This document shows positions 9,652 to 17,107 of a stretch of DNA of 35,101 nucleotides, piece after piece. Below the pieces are notes generated by a model. The model was not told the DNA's origin, ran no database searches, and saw nothing but the letters and a program-made list of their open reading frames with translations. How positions within the stretch are numbered: position 1 is the first letter of the stretch; every line of letters starts with the position of its first letter. Position numbers and translations under genes: made by a program. This stretch comes from Pseudomonadota bacterium (GTDB taxonomy: Bacteria; Pseudomonadota; Gammaproteobacteria; Burkholderiales; Rhodocyclaceae), in assembly GCA_018262285.1 (NCBI GenBank), contig JAGTRX010000013.1, forward strand, positions 1 to 35,101, read 5' to 3'.

Positions 9652-11319
9652 CTAAAAATACTTCACAACCTGTATCCAGAAACGACCAGACTTGTCCGGA
9701 GCTGAAGTCGCCACGGCATTGCCAATCTTGTGGGCGTAGTAGGCTCTCGCCACAAAATTGTTGGTTTCCGACCAGTTGATGCCTATTCCGGCGCCGCTCA
9801 GGGTTCTGCGATTCGTCCCTGCCGCCCAGGGTTCTTTATTGACAGTAATGGTGCCGGTATCGACGAAACCAATCAAATGCACCTGCCCAAGCTGTTGTTC
9901 GGAGAATCTCGGCAGTCGCAGTCTGGCCTCAAGATTGAGCAGATAGCCTTCATCGCCATAGGCCTCGCCTTCCGGATAGGCGCGTACGCCATACATGCCG
10001 CCCAGTTCCATCTTTTCCGAAATATCCAGATTCTTCGAGGCGAATTGTCCATTGATGGCTGCGTAGAGCGAGAAGGAATCGGTCACGCTCTGTAGTCGCG
10101 CGGCACTAAATCCGAGCTTGTTGTAATGGCCATTGCTGCGTGCCGTTGCTGCATCTATCAGGCGCGCGGCGGGAGTTTCGATATCGAGATTGCCGGTATA
10201 CCAAGTGAGAGCATAGGTTGTCAGCCCGCCGCCGCCAAAATTGTCCCGGGCATCGCCATAAAGGCTGGGCATCAAAACCTTTACCTTCCTGTCGGTAACT
10301 GACGAAGTCAGGTCGATTTTGTCTTGAAAGGTCTTGTGGTCAAAGGCAAGCCCGACGTTGAGATTGCTGTTGCGCGTCCGGATCAGCGGATAGCTGCCAT
10401 AGATACTGGCGATTCTGGCCGTACCGTGTGCATTCAGGCTTTCAAACTCCCGGCCCAGTTCATATCCCAGCCAACTGTAAGCAACTCCGGCTCTGGCTTT
10501 ACCAAATTGCATCTGGTACGAGGCGCGGGCATAGTTCAGGCCGGAACCTGAAGTCAGCACACGCAGCGAAGCCACATCACCCCGGCCAGCCAGATTGTTG
10601 AGATTCACCGTAGCGCCAAGCCTGTATTCGCCGGTATAGCGGTTACCAGCGTTGTCGGCATCAATACTCCCTGTCACGCGCCGCCCCGGTGTGACGTCAA
10701 CAATCAGGTCAGAGGCGCCGACGGAAGCGCCGGGAGCCAGAGTCGCCTTGACGTTTACGCCGGGAATGTCGGAGAGCAGCAATAGACGGTTCTCAAGTGG
10801 CGCGGAGGTGATCGGATCGCCGCTATTGAGGCCGCCGAGAAGGCCGTTGGCCAGATCATCGGAGAGGTTGGTTTGATTGCGCAGTGTCACCTTCCCGTAC
10901 TGACCGTCGATCACGGCGATGGTCACGACACCGTCCTTGATGTCTTGCGCCGGCAGGTAGGCTTGGGCGACGAAATAGCCATTACGACGATAATGATCCG
11001 TGATCCTGGCTGCCATGTTGCGTAGGTCGGCCAGGGACAGCTCACTTCCCGATTGGAAACCGGTGAGCGCCAGCAACTCGGACTCGGAATACGCTTTCGC
11101 CCCTGTCACTCTTAAACTCTTGACCTGAATTCTCTGACTTTCGGCACCCGGAATGGCCGGCGTGCTGATTGGCTCGACATCGACTTTTGGCGCAATCTTT
11201 TGCGGAACAGGCGTCGGCGGAATCTGTTGCATCTGACTGCCGGCGCTCGGGGGTTGCTGGGCAAAGGCGCATTGGCTCAATGCCAGCAAGGCACAGGGAA
11301 AAAATCTATTTTTTAACAT
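9652..11319 (-). CDS. Two-partner secretion outer-membrane transporter (TpsB; ShlB/FhaC/HecB family)
   Basis: 555 aa from the ATG at 11319, chosen because it begins a signal peptide (MLKNRFFPCALLALSQCAFA); a TTG at 11352 in the same frame lacks a ribosome site. After a Pro-rich linker come POTRA-type sequences (about 65-145: VKSLRVTGAKAYSESELLALTG, then RNGYFVAQAYLP.QDIKDGVVTIAVIDG). A C-terminal 16-strand beta-barrel region follows, ending in an aromatic residue (FWIQVVKYF), as outer-membrane proteins do. The family recognises the TPS domain of its partner in the periplasm and secretes it through the barrel. The partner is the gene at 7095-9383. Transporter-first order is common, but a strong terminator between the pair is less so. 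Confidence 0.93.
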   Translation of the reverse strand: MLKNRFFPCALLALSQCAFAQQPPSAGSQMQQIPPTPVPQKIAPKVDVEPISTPAIPGAESQRIQVKSLRVTGAKAYSESELLALTGFQSGSELSLADLRNMAARITDHYRRNGYFVAQAYLPAQDIKDGVVTIAVIDGQYGKVTLRNQTNLSDDLANGLLGGLNSGDPITSAPLENRLLLLSDIPGVNVKATLAPGASVGASDLIVDVTPGRRVTGSIDADNAGNRYTGEYRLGATVNLNNLAGRGDVASLRVLTSGSGLNYARASYQMQFGKARAGVAYSWLGYELGREFESLNAHGTARIASIYGSYPLIRTRNSNLNVGLAFDHKTFQDKIDLTSSVTDRKVKVLMPSLYGDARDNFGGGGLTTYALTWYTGNLDIETPAARLIDAATARSNGHYNKLGFSAARLQSVTDSFSLYAAINGQFASKNLDISEKMELGGMYGVRAYPEGEAYGDEGYLLNLEARLRLPRFSEQQLGQVHLIGFVDTGTITVNKEPWAAGTNRRTLSGAGIGINWSETNNFVARAYYAHKIGNAVATSAPDKSGRFWIQVVKYF

Positions 11320-11412
11320 GGGCGCTTTCGGAGTAAAGGGATAAAAAAACAAATATCAATTGAATCTATAGATAGCCTGTTTGATATTTTCTTTTCAGTT
11401 AAAGGCTCCGTC

Positions 11413-11428
11413 TGTGCGTTGCCGCACA
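11413..11428. promoter_or_regulatory. CRP/FNR-geometry palindrome, box A
   Basis: TGTGCG-TTGC-CGCACA with perfect 6-bp arms. Reading toward the transporter gene, a weak -10-like GAAAAT starts 29.5 bp from the box centre; reading the other way TTTTCT is at the same distance and is poorer. Which gene it serves is therefore uncertain. Confidence 0.65.
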
Positions 11429-11506
11429 TAGCAGAAAAACAGATGCAATTTTTCTGCCGGACACGCTGAAAGCCTGACCTGCATTATTTGACAAAGGATT
11501 GCTCTG

Positions 11507-11522
11507 AGTACGCTGGCGCACA
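11507..11522. promoter_or_regulatory. CRP/FNR-geometry palindrome, box B (one degenerate arm)
   Basis: AGTACG-CTGG-CGCACA followed by GAC, matching the flank of the other boxes. The left arm has two mismatches to TGTGCG. The centre is 94 bp from box A. A weak CAGGAT hexamer lies 29.5 bp downstream toward the ElaB-like gene, the spacing seen at the other boxes. Confidence 0.45.
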
Positions 11523-11683
11523 GACTCGGGATTTGATGAGGGGCAGGATGCCAAACAGAGAGACGCCCATACTCGAATGCTTATCCATCTACCAGGAGAG
11601 TACAGGGGATGTTTTCTCATCAAGGCAATGGCATGCCGGCATCCGTCGAAATCGCCATTAATTCAAGTGCACAAGGAGATGTG

Positions 11684-11962
11684 ATGGCTACCGAACTGAA
11701 CACAAGCAGTGGAAGTTTCCACGACAAGAAACAATTACTGGTCAATGATATGAAGGGTGTAGTTGGCGATGCCAATGATATTTTGAAGCAAGTCGCTCAT
11801 TCCACGGCTGAAGAAATTGGTGCGGTGCGAACCGCAGTGACGGAAAAAGCCAAGTGTGTTGCAAGCGCCACCAACGAATATGTCAGAGAGAGCCCCTGGA
11901 GGACGCTCGGAATCGTGGCCGCCGCTGGTCTCGTTGTCGGCTTTCTTCTGAACCGGCGCTGA
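11684..11962 (+). CDS. ElaB/YqjD/DUF883-type membrane-anchored protein
   Basis: 92 aa. The start at 11684 has AAGGAG 5 nt upstream. An in-frame ATG at 11609, itself 10 nt after AGGAG, could give a longer form. The protein has a polar, helical N-terminal region with DMKGVVGDANDILKQ, then EEIGAVRTAVTEKAK. It ends in RESPWRTLGIVAAAGLVVGFLLNRR-type sequence: the family's characteristic W-R-[ST]-L-G start of a single C-terminal membrane helix closed by arginines. E. coli YqjD/ElaB are stationary-phase proteins that bind ribosomes at the inner membrane; a similar role is assumed by homology. It sits downstream of CRP-like boxes A and B and upstream of a phasin-like gene, in keeping with a stress or storage context. 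Confidence 0.85.
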   Translation: MATELNTSSGSFHDKKQLLVNDMKGVVGDANDILKQVAHSTAEEIGAVRTAVTEKAKCVASATNEYVRESPWRTLGIVAAAGLVVGFLLNRR

Positions 11963-12080
11963 TTCTGGCGAGGCAGCAAGTGGTTCCGTTATCCGATTGA
12001 CCCATAACCAATGCAACTTTGCGTCAGGTCTCTGGCTCATGCCCGAACGTTTCGCATCGTTGCAGCAGCCAGGAGTACTC

Positions 12081-12491
12081 ATGTCAGCAAATCTCGATGA
12101 CCAAGCCAAGTCCATGATGAAAAATTTGGCAGAACTTGGTCGCAACGTGCCGCAGATCATCAATCATCGCGTCACGCAGATGGCTTTCGCCGGGCCCTTT
12201 TTGTCGGAGCATCAGCGTCAGGAATATCAGGACATGTTTACCGAAAAAACGGTTGCGTTCAATGCTTCCTGGAGCGCCATGTTCATGCAGGCGCTGCGCA
12301 CCAATCAAACGCTGATGGATTATTTCCTGCGTTCGTGCTGGTCGCCCTGGCTGGGAATGGCGCCATCTGTTAATGCTGTAGCTACGGAACTTCAAGGCGC
12401 TGCAATGGGCGTTCTGGAAAAGGGAATGGCGCCGGTCTATCAGCAGGTCACGGCAAATGCCAGGCATGTGGCGCGCGCCAGTCTTCAGTAA
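12081..12491 (+). CDS. Phasin-like polyhydroxyalkanoate granule-associated protein
   Basis: 136 aa from the ATG at 12081 with AGGAG 5 nt upstream; the frame is open further 5' but without a ribosome site. The protein is helical, with no signal peptide or membrane helix. It reads as GRNVPQIINHRVTQMAFAGP, then SEHQRQEYQDMFTEKTVAFNASWSAM, then FLRSCWSPW. This layout (PQ..HR..RMA.AGP, an E-K..AF.ESW segment and a WSP motif) is one I associate with proteins annotated as PHA granule-associated phasins in betaproteobacteria. Phasins coat storage granules. The call rests on recalled family style, not on a search. The next start lies 19 nt after its stop, so it may be co-transcribed with the GGDEF-EAL gene. 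Confidence 0.62.
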   Translation: MSANLDDQAKSMMKNLAELGRNVPQIINHRVTQMAFAGPFLSEHQRQEYQDMFTEKTVAFNASWSAMFMQALRTNQTLMDYFLRSCWSPWLGMAPSVNAVATELQGAAMGVLEKGMAPVYQQVTANARHVARASLQ

Positions 12492-12510
12492 GCCCATATT
12501 CAAATATGTC

Positions 12511-14613
12511 ATGAGCGATGCCCCGACCACTGTTCTTGTCGTTGAGAACGACCCGGACAATGCCAAACTGATCCAGAAGGCACTTGTGGGCAGGCAGGCT
12601 AGTGCTTTTCTGGTTGAATGTGTAACACGGCTCTCCGAGGCGCTTGAACGACTGCGCCAGGGAGAGGTGGATGTGATCCTGCTCGATCTGACGCTACCGG
12701 ATGGCCACGGGGTTGAGGTGGTCGATCAGGTGTCCAAAGCAGCGCCGAATGCCCTGATCCTGCTGTTGTGCGCAACCAGCGACGAAGAAACCGTGTGTGA
12801 GGCCATCCAGCACGGCGCCCAGGATTATCTGGTCAAAGGCCATGTCGACGCTCATTGGTTGCCGCGCGCCCTGCGTTACGCCATCGAACGCAAGGCGACA
12901 GAAGATGCTTTGTTCGAGGAGAAAGAGCGCGCCCAGGTGACGCTCAACTCCATCGGTGACGCCGTGCTGACCACCGACCTGCTGGGCAATTTGACTTACA
13001 TGAATCTGGTGGCGGAGAAAATGACCGGCTGGTCCTGGGGAGAGGCCTTGGGTCGGCCGCTTGCCGAGGTGTTTCGCATTGTCAGCGGCGAAGATCACAA
13101 AGCGGCCCGAAATCCGGCGCAGCAGGCTATCAAGGAAAACCAGACCGTCGGGTTGGCGTCGGACTGCATGCTGGTTCGCCGTGACGGTATCGAGACTGCC
13201 ATTGAGGATTCGGCGGCGCCAATCCACAACCGCGAGGGTCGGGTAATCGGGGCGGTAATTGTCTTCCACGATGTCAGCGAGTCGCGCTTCATGGCGCTGA
13301 AAATGGCGCATCTGGCACAGCACGATTTTCTGACCGACTTGCCCAATCGGGTATTGCTGACCGAACGTCTCTTCCAGGCTATCGGTCTGGCGCGCCGGCA
13401 CCAAAAGCAAGTCGCCCTGATGTTCCTCGATCTGGATCATTTCAAGCATATCAACGATTCCCTGGGACATACCATCGGCGATCAACTGCTGCAATCGGTG
13501 GCGGAGCGCCTGACGGCGTGTGTGCGGGACACGGATACGGTGTGCCGTCAGGGCGGCGATGAGTTTGTCATCCTGCTGGCTGAAATCGAGCAAGCGCAAG
13601 ATGCGGGAATTATTGCCGAGAAGTTGATTGAAGCTTTTGTCGAGCCGCATGTGATCGGCGGACACGAACTCCATGTCACCTTGAGCATTGGCATCAGCGT
13701 TTACCCGGAGGACGGTAAAGACGTCGATTCCGTGCTGCAGAATGCCGACACTGCGATGTATCACGCCAAAGCCAGCGGGCGTAATAATTACCAGTTTTTC
13801 AAAGCCGAGATGAATACCCGGGCGGTGCACCGCCTATCGGTTGAAAGCAGCCTGCGCCGCGCTCTGAAAAAGGGAGAGTTTTTTCTGCAATACCAGCCCC
13901 AGATCGATATTGCTTCTGGCGCGATTACCGGTACTGAAGCACTTATCCGCTGGCAGGATCCGCAGCTCGGGCTGGTCTACCCGGAGCAGTTCATTCCGAT
14001 TGCCGAGGAATGTGGTCTCATCGTGCCGATCGGTCGCTGGGTGTTGCGTGAAGCCTGCCGACAGGTCAAAGCCTGGCAGGATGCGGGTTTGCCCGCCGTA
14101 CCCGTCGCGGTCAATATTTCCGCCGTGGAGTTCCGGCACAAGAACTTTCTTGCCGGTATTGCGCTGATCCTGAAAGAAACTGGCTTGAAGCCAACCTATC
14201 TCGAACTGGAATTGACCGAAAGTATCCTGATGCACGATACAGAATCGTCAAAGTCGGGGCTTGAAGCGCTCAAGGCCATGGGTGTCAATCTGGCCATCGA
14301 CGATTTCGGCACGGGCTATTCGAGTCTGAGTTATTTAAAGCGCTTCCCGATTGATACCTTGAAAATCGATCAGTCTTTTGTGCAAGACATCACCACCAAT
14401 GCGGATGACGCCACTATCGTCAGCGCTGTGATCGGCATGGGGAGAAACCTGAAGCAGCGGGTCATTGCCGAAGGTGTCGAAACTTGTGAACAGCTTGCCT
14501 TCCTGCGCACACAACTGTGCGACCAGGGGCAGGGCTTCAAATTCAGCCATCCCTTGTCCGCCGAAGATTTCGGGCGTTTGCTCGGTCAAGGTCATGCCAA
14601 AACGCCGGGATAA
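12511..14613 (+). CDS. REC-PAS-GGDEF-EAL response regulator, c-di-GMP turnover
   Basis: 700 aa from the ATG at 12511. No clear ribosome site is visible; an in-frame ATG at 12457 would overlap the preceding gene. REC occupies residues 5-125 with Asp59 in LLDLTLPDGHG and Lys in DYLVKG. A PAS domain (about 145-265) contains LNSIGDAVLTTDLLGNLTYMN. GGDEF (about 285-445) has the full motif at 348-352 and DFLTDLPNR. EAL (about 455-695) has EAL at 476-478, DDFGTGYSSLSYLK and VIAEGVET. Both catalytic signatures look intact, so it may make and degrade c-di-GMP, with the balance set by REC phosphorylation or a PAS ligand. It has no membrane segment. A strong hairpin terminator follows at 14688. Confidence 0.95.
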   Translation: MSDAPTTVLVVENDPDNAKLIQKALVGRQASAFLVECVTRLSEALERLRQGEVDVILLDLTLPDGHGVEVVDQVSKAAPNALILLLCATSDEETVCEAIQHGAQDYLVKGHVDAHWLPRALRYAIERKATEDALFEEKERAQVTLNSIGDAVLTTDLLGNLTYMNLVAEKMTGWSWGEALGRPLAEVFRIVSGEDHKAARNPAQQAIKENQTVGLASDCMLVRRDGIETAIEDSAAPIHNREGRVIGAVIVFHDVSESRFMALKMAHLAQHDFLTDLPNRVLLTERLFQAIGLARRHQKQVALMFLDLDHFKHINDSLGHTIGDQLLQSVAERLTACVRDTDTVCRQGGDEFVILLAEIEQAQDAGIIAEKLIEAFVEPHVIGGHELHVTLSIGISVYPEDGKDVDSVLQNADTAMYHAKASGRNNYQFFKAEMNTRAVHRLSVESSLRRALKKGEFFLQYQPQIDIASGAITGTEALIRWQDPQLGLVYPEQFIPIAEECGLIVPIGRWVLREACRQVKAWQDAGLPAVPVAVNISAVEFRHKNFLAGIALILKETGLKPTYLELELTESILMHDTESSKSGLEALKAMGVNLAIDDFGTGYSSLSYLKRFPIDTLKIDQSFVQDITTNADDATIVSAVIGMGRNLKQRVIAEGVETCEQLAFLRTQLCDQGQGFKFSHPLSAEDFGRLLGQGHAKTPG

Positions 14614-14687
14614 GAGCGCCTCTAAAAATTCGTCAAACCGGTGAAGACTGGTGTCAATAACCTTGTGCTTCTGAATTCCAATACCCG

Positions 14688-14718
14688 AAAAGCCCCGCAT
14701 GCGCGGGGCTTTTCTTTC
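14688..14718. terminator. Bidirectional hairpin terminator
   Basis: AAAAGCCCCGC and GCGGGGCTTTT form an 11-bp perfect stem with an ATGC loop (14688-14713), followed by cttt on the plus strand and preceded by A-rich sequence. It lies between the GGDEF-EAL stop and the convergent 66-aa gene and can serve both. Confidence 0.88.
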
Positions 14719-14738
14719 GTCCATTTAGCAGAACCGGA

Positions 14739-14939
14739 TTACTTGCTGGCGCTTGTTGCGCTCTTTTGCGGATCTAATTTCGAAGGATCCTTGATCGCTT
14801 CTTTGGACGAAGCGGGATGAGCCGAATCGTGAGTCATGGGCTTCGCATCTGTTTTTGCCGAGGCTGGTGCGTTACTGCCAAGACCAGTTTTCGGGCTGTC
14901 AGTCTTTGTGCTTGCATTCTGTTCGATGGGCTTGTTCAT
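14739..14939 (-). CDS. 66-aa disordered hydrophilic protein, unknown function
   Basis: The start at 14939 has GAGGA about 6 nt upstream, and the composition argues for a real gene. The protein is almost wholly Ser, Ala, Lys, Pro, Thr and Asp, with no Cys, Trp, Phe or Tyr and no predicted helix of hydrophobic residues (MNKPIEQNASTKTDSPKTG...). It looks intrinsically disordered, like small stress hydrophilins. No family was recognised. Its upstream region holds CRP-like box C with a -10-like CATTGT at 15002-14997, 29.5 bp from the box centre, so it probably belongs to the same regulon as the Cfa-like gene on the other side. Confidence 0.65.
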   Translation of the reverse strand: MNKPIEQNASTKTDSPKTGLGSNAPASAKTDAKPMTHDSAHPASSKEAIKDPSKLDPQKSATSASK

Positions 14940-15023
14940 GTGATGTCCTCTGAATTAAACCGGCAAAGCGCGGAATTGCGATCTGCCAAGACTGGAACAA
15001 TGACAGTCAAAGAGCGCAGGGTC

Positions 15024-15039
15024 TGTGCGCTGCCACACT
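15024..15039. promoter_or_regulatory. CRP/FNR-geometry palindrome, box C
   Basis: TGTGCG-CTGC-CACACT, with a perfect left arm and 4/6 right-arm matches. It lies 60 bp (centre to centre) from box D in the divergent region between the 66-aa gene and the Cfa-like gene. On the minus strand CATTGT begins 29.5 bp from the centre, the class II activator spacing. Confidence 0.6.
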
Positions 15040-15083
15040 GAACCGGTCAAATCTTCAAGGCAGGGCTTTCATGACGCTGACTA

Positions 15084-15099
15084 TGTGCGCTGTCAAACA
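15084..15099. promoter_or_regulatory. CRP/FNR-geometry palindrome, box D, with -10-like element of the Cfa-like gene
   Basis: TGTGCG-CTGT-CAAACA followed by GAC: perfect left arm, 4/6 right arm, conserved flank. AATAAT (15119-15124) or the overlapping TAATCT (15121-15126) lies 27.5-29.5 bp from the centre, predicting a start of transcription near 15131-15133 and a leader of about 30 nt. Confidence 0.6.
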
Positions 15100-15162
15100 G
15101 ACGGCACAACGCTATCGCAATAATCTGAACGCTTCAGCATCAGTTCCTGAGGAGCGCAATCG

Positions 15163-16332
15163 ATGAGCACAAACACCACATTTGCATCGTCCACAACCCA
15201 GGACGCGATTCTGAAGAGAATACAAAAACACTTGGCCGATAAGGTCGAAACTCCCTTTGGCATTCGCTTATGGGGCGATCGCGCCTACCGCTTTGGGCAA
15301 GGCGAGCCGAAAGTCGATATCCTGGTGCATGATCGCAAAGGTCTGGCGGCGCTGAGCCGGCTGGATGAAGTGAGTATTTGCGAAGCCTACATGGCGGGCA
15401 GCTTGGATGTCGTCGGCGACATGCTGGGCTTCGTCAGCCTGCGCGGCACCTTGAGCGACAGCCATCCATTGCATTACCTGTGGCGGCGCCTTGCACCCTG
15501 GGTTATGGGTCGAATCCCCACCAACCGGCAGGCCATAGCTTCCCACTATGATTTCGACAACGCGTTTTATCTGCTGTTCATGGATCAGACCCGTTGTTAT
15601 TCGCAAGCGGTGTTTGCGCATGATGAGGAAGCGCTCGAAACAGCGCAGCGCCGCAAGCTGGATTTCGCCATTGATGCCTGCCATCTGAAATCGGGCGATC
15701 GCGTTCTTGATGTCGGCGGCGGTTGGGGTAGCTTCACGGAACACGCCGGGCGACGTGGCATACAAGTCACCTCGCTGACCATCTCGCGCCAATCGGAGGC
15801 ATTTCTTGCTGACCTGATTCCGCGTGCCAAGCTACCTTGCCGGGTGCTGAATCAGGACTTTCTGGTGCACACCCCGGCTGAGTCTTATGACGCCATCGCA
15901 ATTCTCGGAGTCATGGAACACCTACCCGATTACCCGGCGGTGCTGAAGCAATTCCAGTACCTGCTGAAGCCGGGCGGCCGGGTTTATCTGGATGCCAGCG
16001 CCTTCCGCGAAAAGTATGTCAAACCCACTTTTGTCTCCCGCTATGTTTTTCCGGGCGATCATTCCTACTTCTGCCTGCACGATTTTCTCGCTGCCGCCGC
16101 CAAAACGCAGATGGATGTGCTGGAAGTTTACAACGATCGCCACAATTACTACCTGACCTGCAAGGCCTGGGCTGAAAACCTGGAAGCAGCGCGCGATGAA
16201 ATCATCCGGCGCTGGGGCGATGCGCTCTATCGCCGCTTCCGGCTCTATCTGTGGGGGTCGGCTTCCGCCTTTCTCAATCGCGGCATGGAAGCCTATCGGG
16301 TGATTCTGGAAAAACCACTGGAGATGGCTTGA
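15163..16332 (+). CDS. Cyclopropane-fatty-acid-synthase-family SAM methyltransferase
   Basis: 389 aa, with GGAG about 8 nt before the ATG. A short N-terminal Cfa-type domain (ICEAYMAGSLDVVGDMLGF) precedes a class I methyltransferase: SAM loop VLDVGGGWGSF near residue 184, and Glu252 in VMEHLPDY. The C-terminus has the Tyr-rich segment NYYLTCKAW, equivalent to the E. coli Tyr317 region. E. coli Cfa binds a bicarbonate base through Cys139, Glu239, His266, Ile268 and Tyr317. Here the segment matching MQYSCAYF reads RCYSQAVF (Gln148 in place of Cys), and the LH of the His266 site is LD (Asp277). Lipid methylation is likely, but true cyclopropanation is uncertain. The gene is preceded by CRP-like boxes C and D. 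In E. coli cfa is a stationary-phase, RpoS-dependent gene. Confidence 0.85.
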   Translation: MSTNTTFASSTTQDAILKRIQKHLADKVETPFGIRLWGDRAYRFGQGEPKVDILVHDRKGLAALSRLDEVSICEAYMAGSLDVVGDMLGFVSLRGTLSDSHPLHYLWRRLAPWVMGRIPTNRQAIASHYDFDNAFYLLFMDQTRCYSQAVFAHDEEALETAQRRKLDFAIDACHLKSGDRVLDVGGGWGSFTEHAGRRGIQVTSLTISRQSEAFLADLIPRAKLPCRVLNQDFLVHTPAESYDAIAILGVMEHLPDYPAVLKQFQYLLKPGGRVYLDASAFREKYVKPTFVSRYVFPGDHSYFCLHDFLAAAAKTQMDVLEVYNDRHNYYLTCKAWAENLEAARDEIIRRWGDALYRRFRLYLWGSASAFLNRGMEAYRVILEKPLEMA

Positions 16333-16523
16333 GAAATGGGGCGCGTGGTTGCCGCCATGAGCTTACATCCTCAGTCTGATGGTGCTTCTCTGGCTGGAAA
16401 AATTTTTGCAGATGGTGCAATTTATACTACAGGCAGCACTAGATTCCAGCCTGCGCCGGGGTGAGTTGCTTGTGAAGGCGCGATATCAGTGTTTTCTATC
16501 GCTTTCATTTGCCGTATTGACCA
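16333..16523. other. Convergent intergenic gap with no recognised feature
   Basis: 191 nt between the Cfa-like stop and the GspB stop. I see no hairpin followed by a T-run, no tRNA and no credible small gene. A 63-codon plus-strand frame from 16379 runs into the GspB gene and lacks a ribosome site. Confidence 0.4.
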
Positions 16524-17105
16524 CTATCGTAAGCCACGGCGAAAAAGGTTCCCATTCGAGTTCAGGATGATGCCATCCTCAGTGATTTGTTCCAGCTTGA
16601 GACCGGGTGCCACCGCATCGCCTTCGCGCAGCATCCGGTCGTTGATCCAGACTTTCCGGTTGGCGGCATTGCTAGAATAGGCATGAACCGATATTGTCAT
16701 TTTCTGCAGACGCTGTGAACTTGAGTCAAGCGGTTTGGTCTTTGATGCCGGAGTTGGTGTTGGAGCGGCGGTAAGCTTGTTAGTGCTTTGCCGGGTTGCA
16801 GTCTTTGGCAACTTTGCGTCGGGCGCGAGCTTGGGTGCTGACACTGGTGCAGAATCTATCAGTGCCGCTGGGGGCGTTGTCAGGCTTGTTACAAAAGGAG
16901 TCTGCTCTGTTTGCCACGGGCGCAGCCAGCCGATGATCACGCCAATGCTGAGTACAAGAGCAATTGTCAGGCCGAAAAAGAACAGCATCGGCTTTCTGGG
17001 TGCCACTGCTACTGGTGTCAGCATTTGCGCAGTGGTCAGTGTTGGTGCCATGCCGCGCTGGCGCTCCAGATCGGATTCGCGCAGGGCTTCGAGAATGTAC
17101 GACAT
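16524..17105 (-). CDS. gspB: General secretion pathway protein B (GspB/T2SSB)
   Basis: 193 aa. The N-terminus MSYILEALRESDLERQRG is the conserved cytoplasmic GspB motif. A single membrane helix follows (about 40-61, LFFFGLTIALVLSIGVIIGWL), then a Pro/Thr/Lys-rich periplasmic linker. The C-terminal T2SSB domain contains ISVHAYSSNAANRKVWINDRML and LEQITEDGIILN. With GspA it forms an inner-membrane complex that in Aeromonas helps insert the secretin into the peptidoglycan layer. It starts 2 nt after the stop of the gspA/exeA gene, so the two are translationally linked. No other type II secretion gene is in the window, so the pair is an orphan here. Confidence 0.9.
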   Translation of the reverse strand: MSYILEALRESDLERQRGMAPTLTTAQMLTPVAVAPRKPMLFFFGLTIALVLSIGVIIGWLRPWQTEQTPFVTSLTTPPAALIDSAPVSAPKLAPDAKLPKTATRQSTNKLTAAPTPTPASKTKPLDSSSQRLQKMTISVHAYSSNAANRKVWINDRMLREGDAVAPGLKLEQITEDGIILNSNGNLFRRGLR

Positions 17106-17107
17106 GT

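Larger units (their letters stand above)
11320..11683. other. Intergenic control region between tpsB and the ElaB-like gene
   Basis: 364 nt without a supported gene. It holds two CRP-like palindromes (11413-11428 and 11507-11522) and a perfect TTGACA at 11488-11493 with no good -10 at 16-18 bp. It also holds an in-frame upstream ATG at 11609 that would lengthen the ElaB-like protein by 25 residues. The stretch 11340-11400 is AT-rich and probably carries the transporter promoter. Confidence 0.5.

Noticed and set aside
12694-13830. 378-codon minus-strand frame
   Set aside because: Antisense to the REC-PAS-GGDEF gene, whose motifs are intact; the translation shows no recognisable domain.
16379-16570. 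Possible 63-aa plus-strand gene after the Cfa-like gene
   Set aside because: No ribosome site, runs into the end of gspB on the other strand, and no family resemblance.
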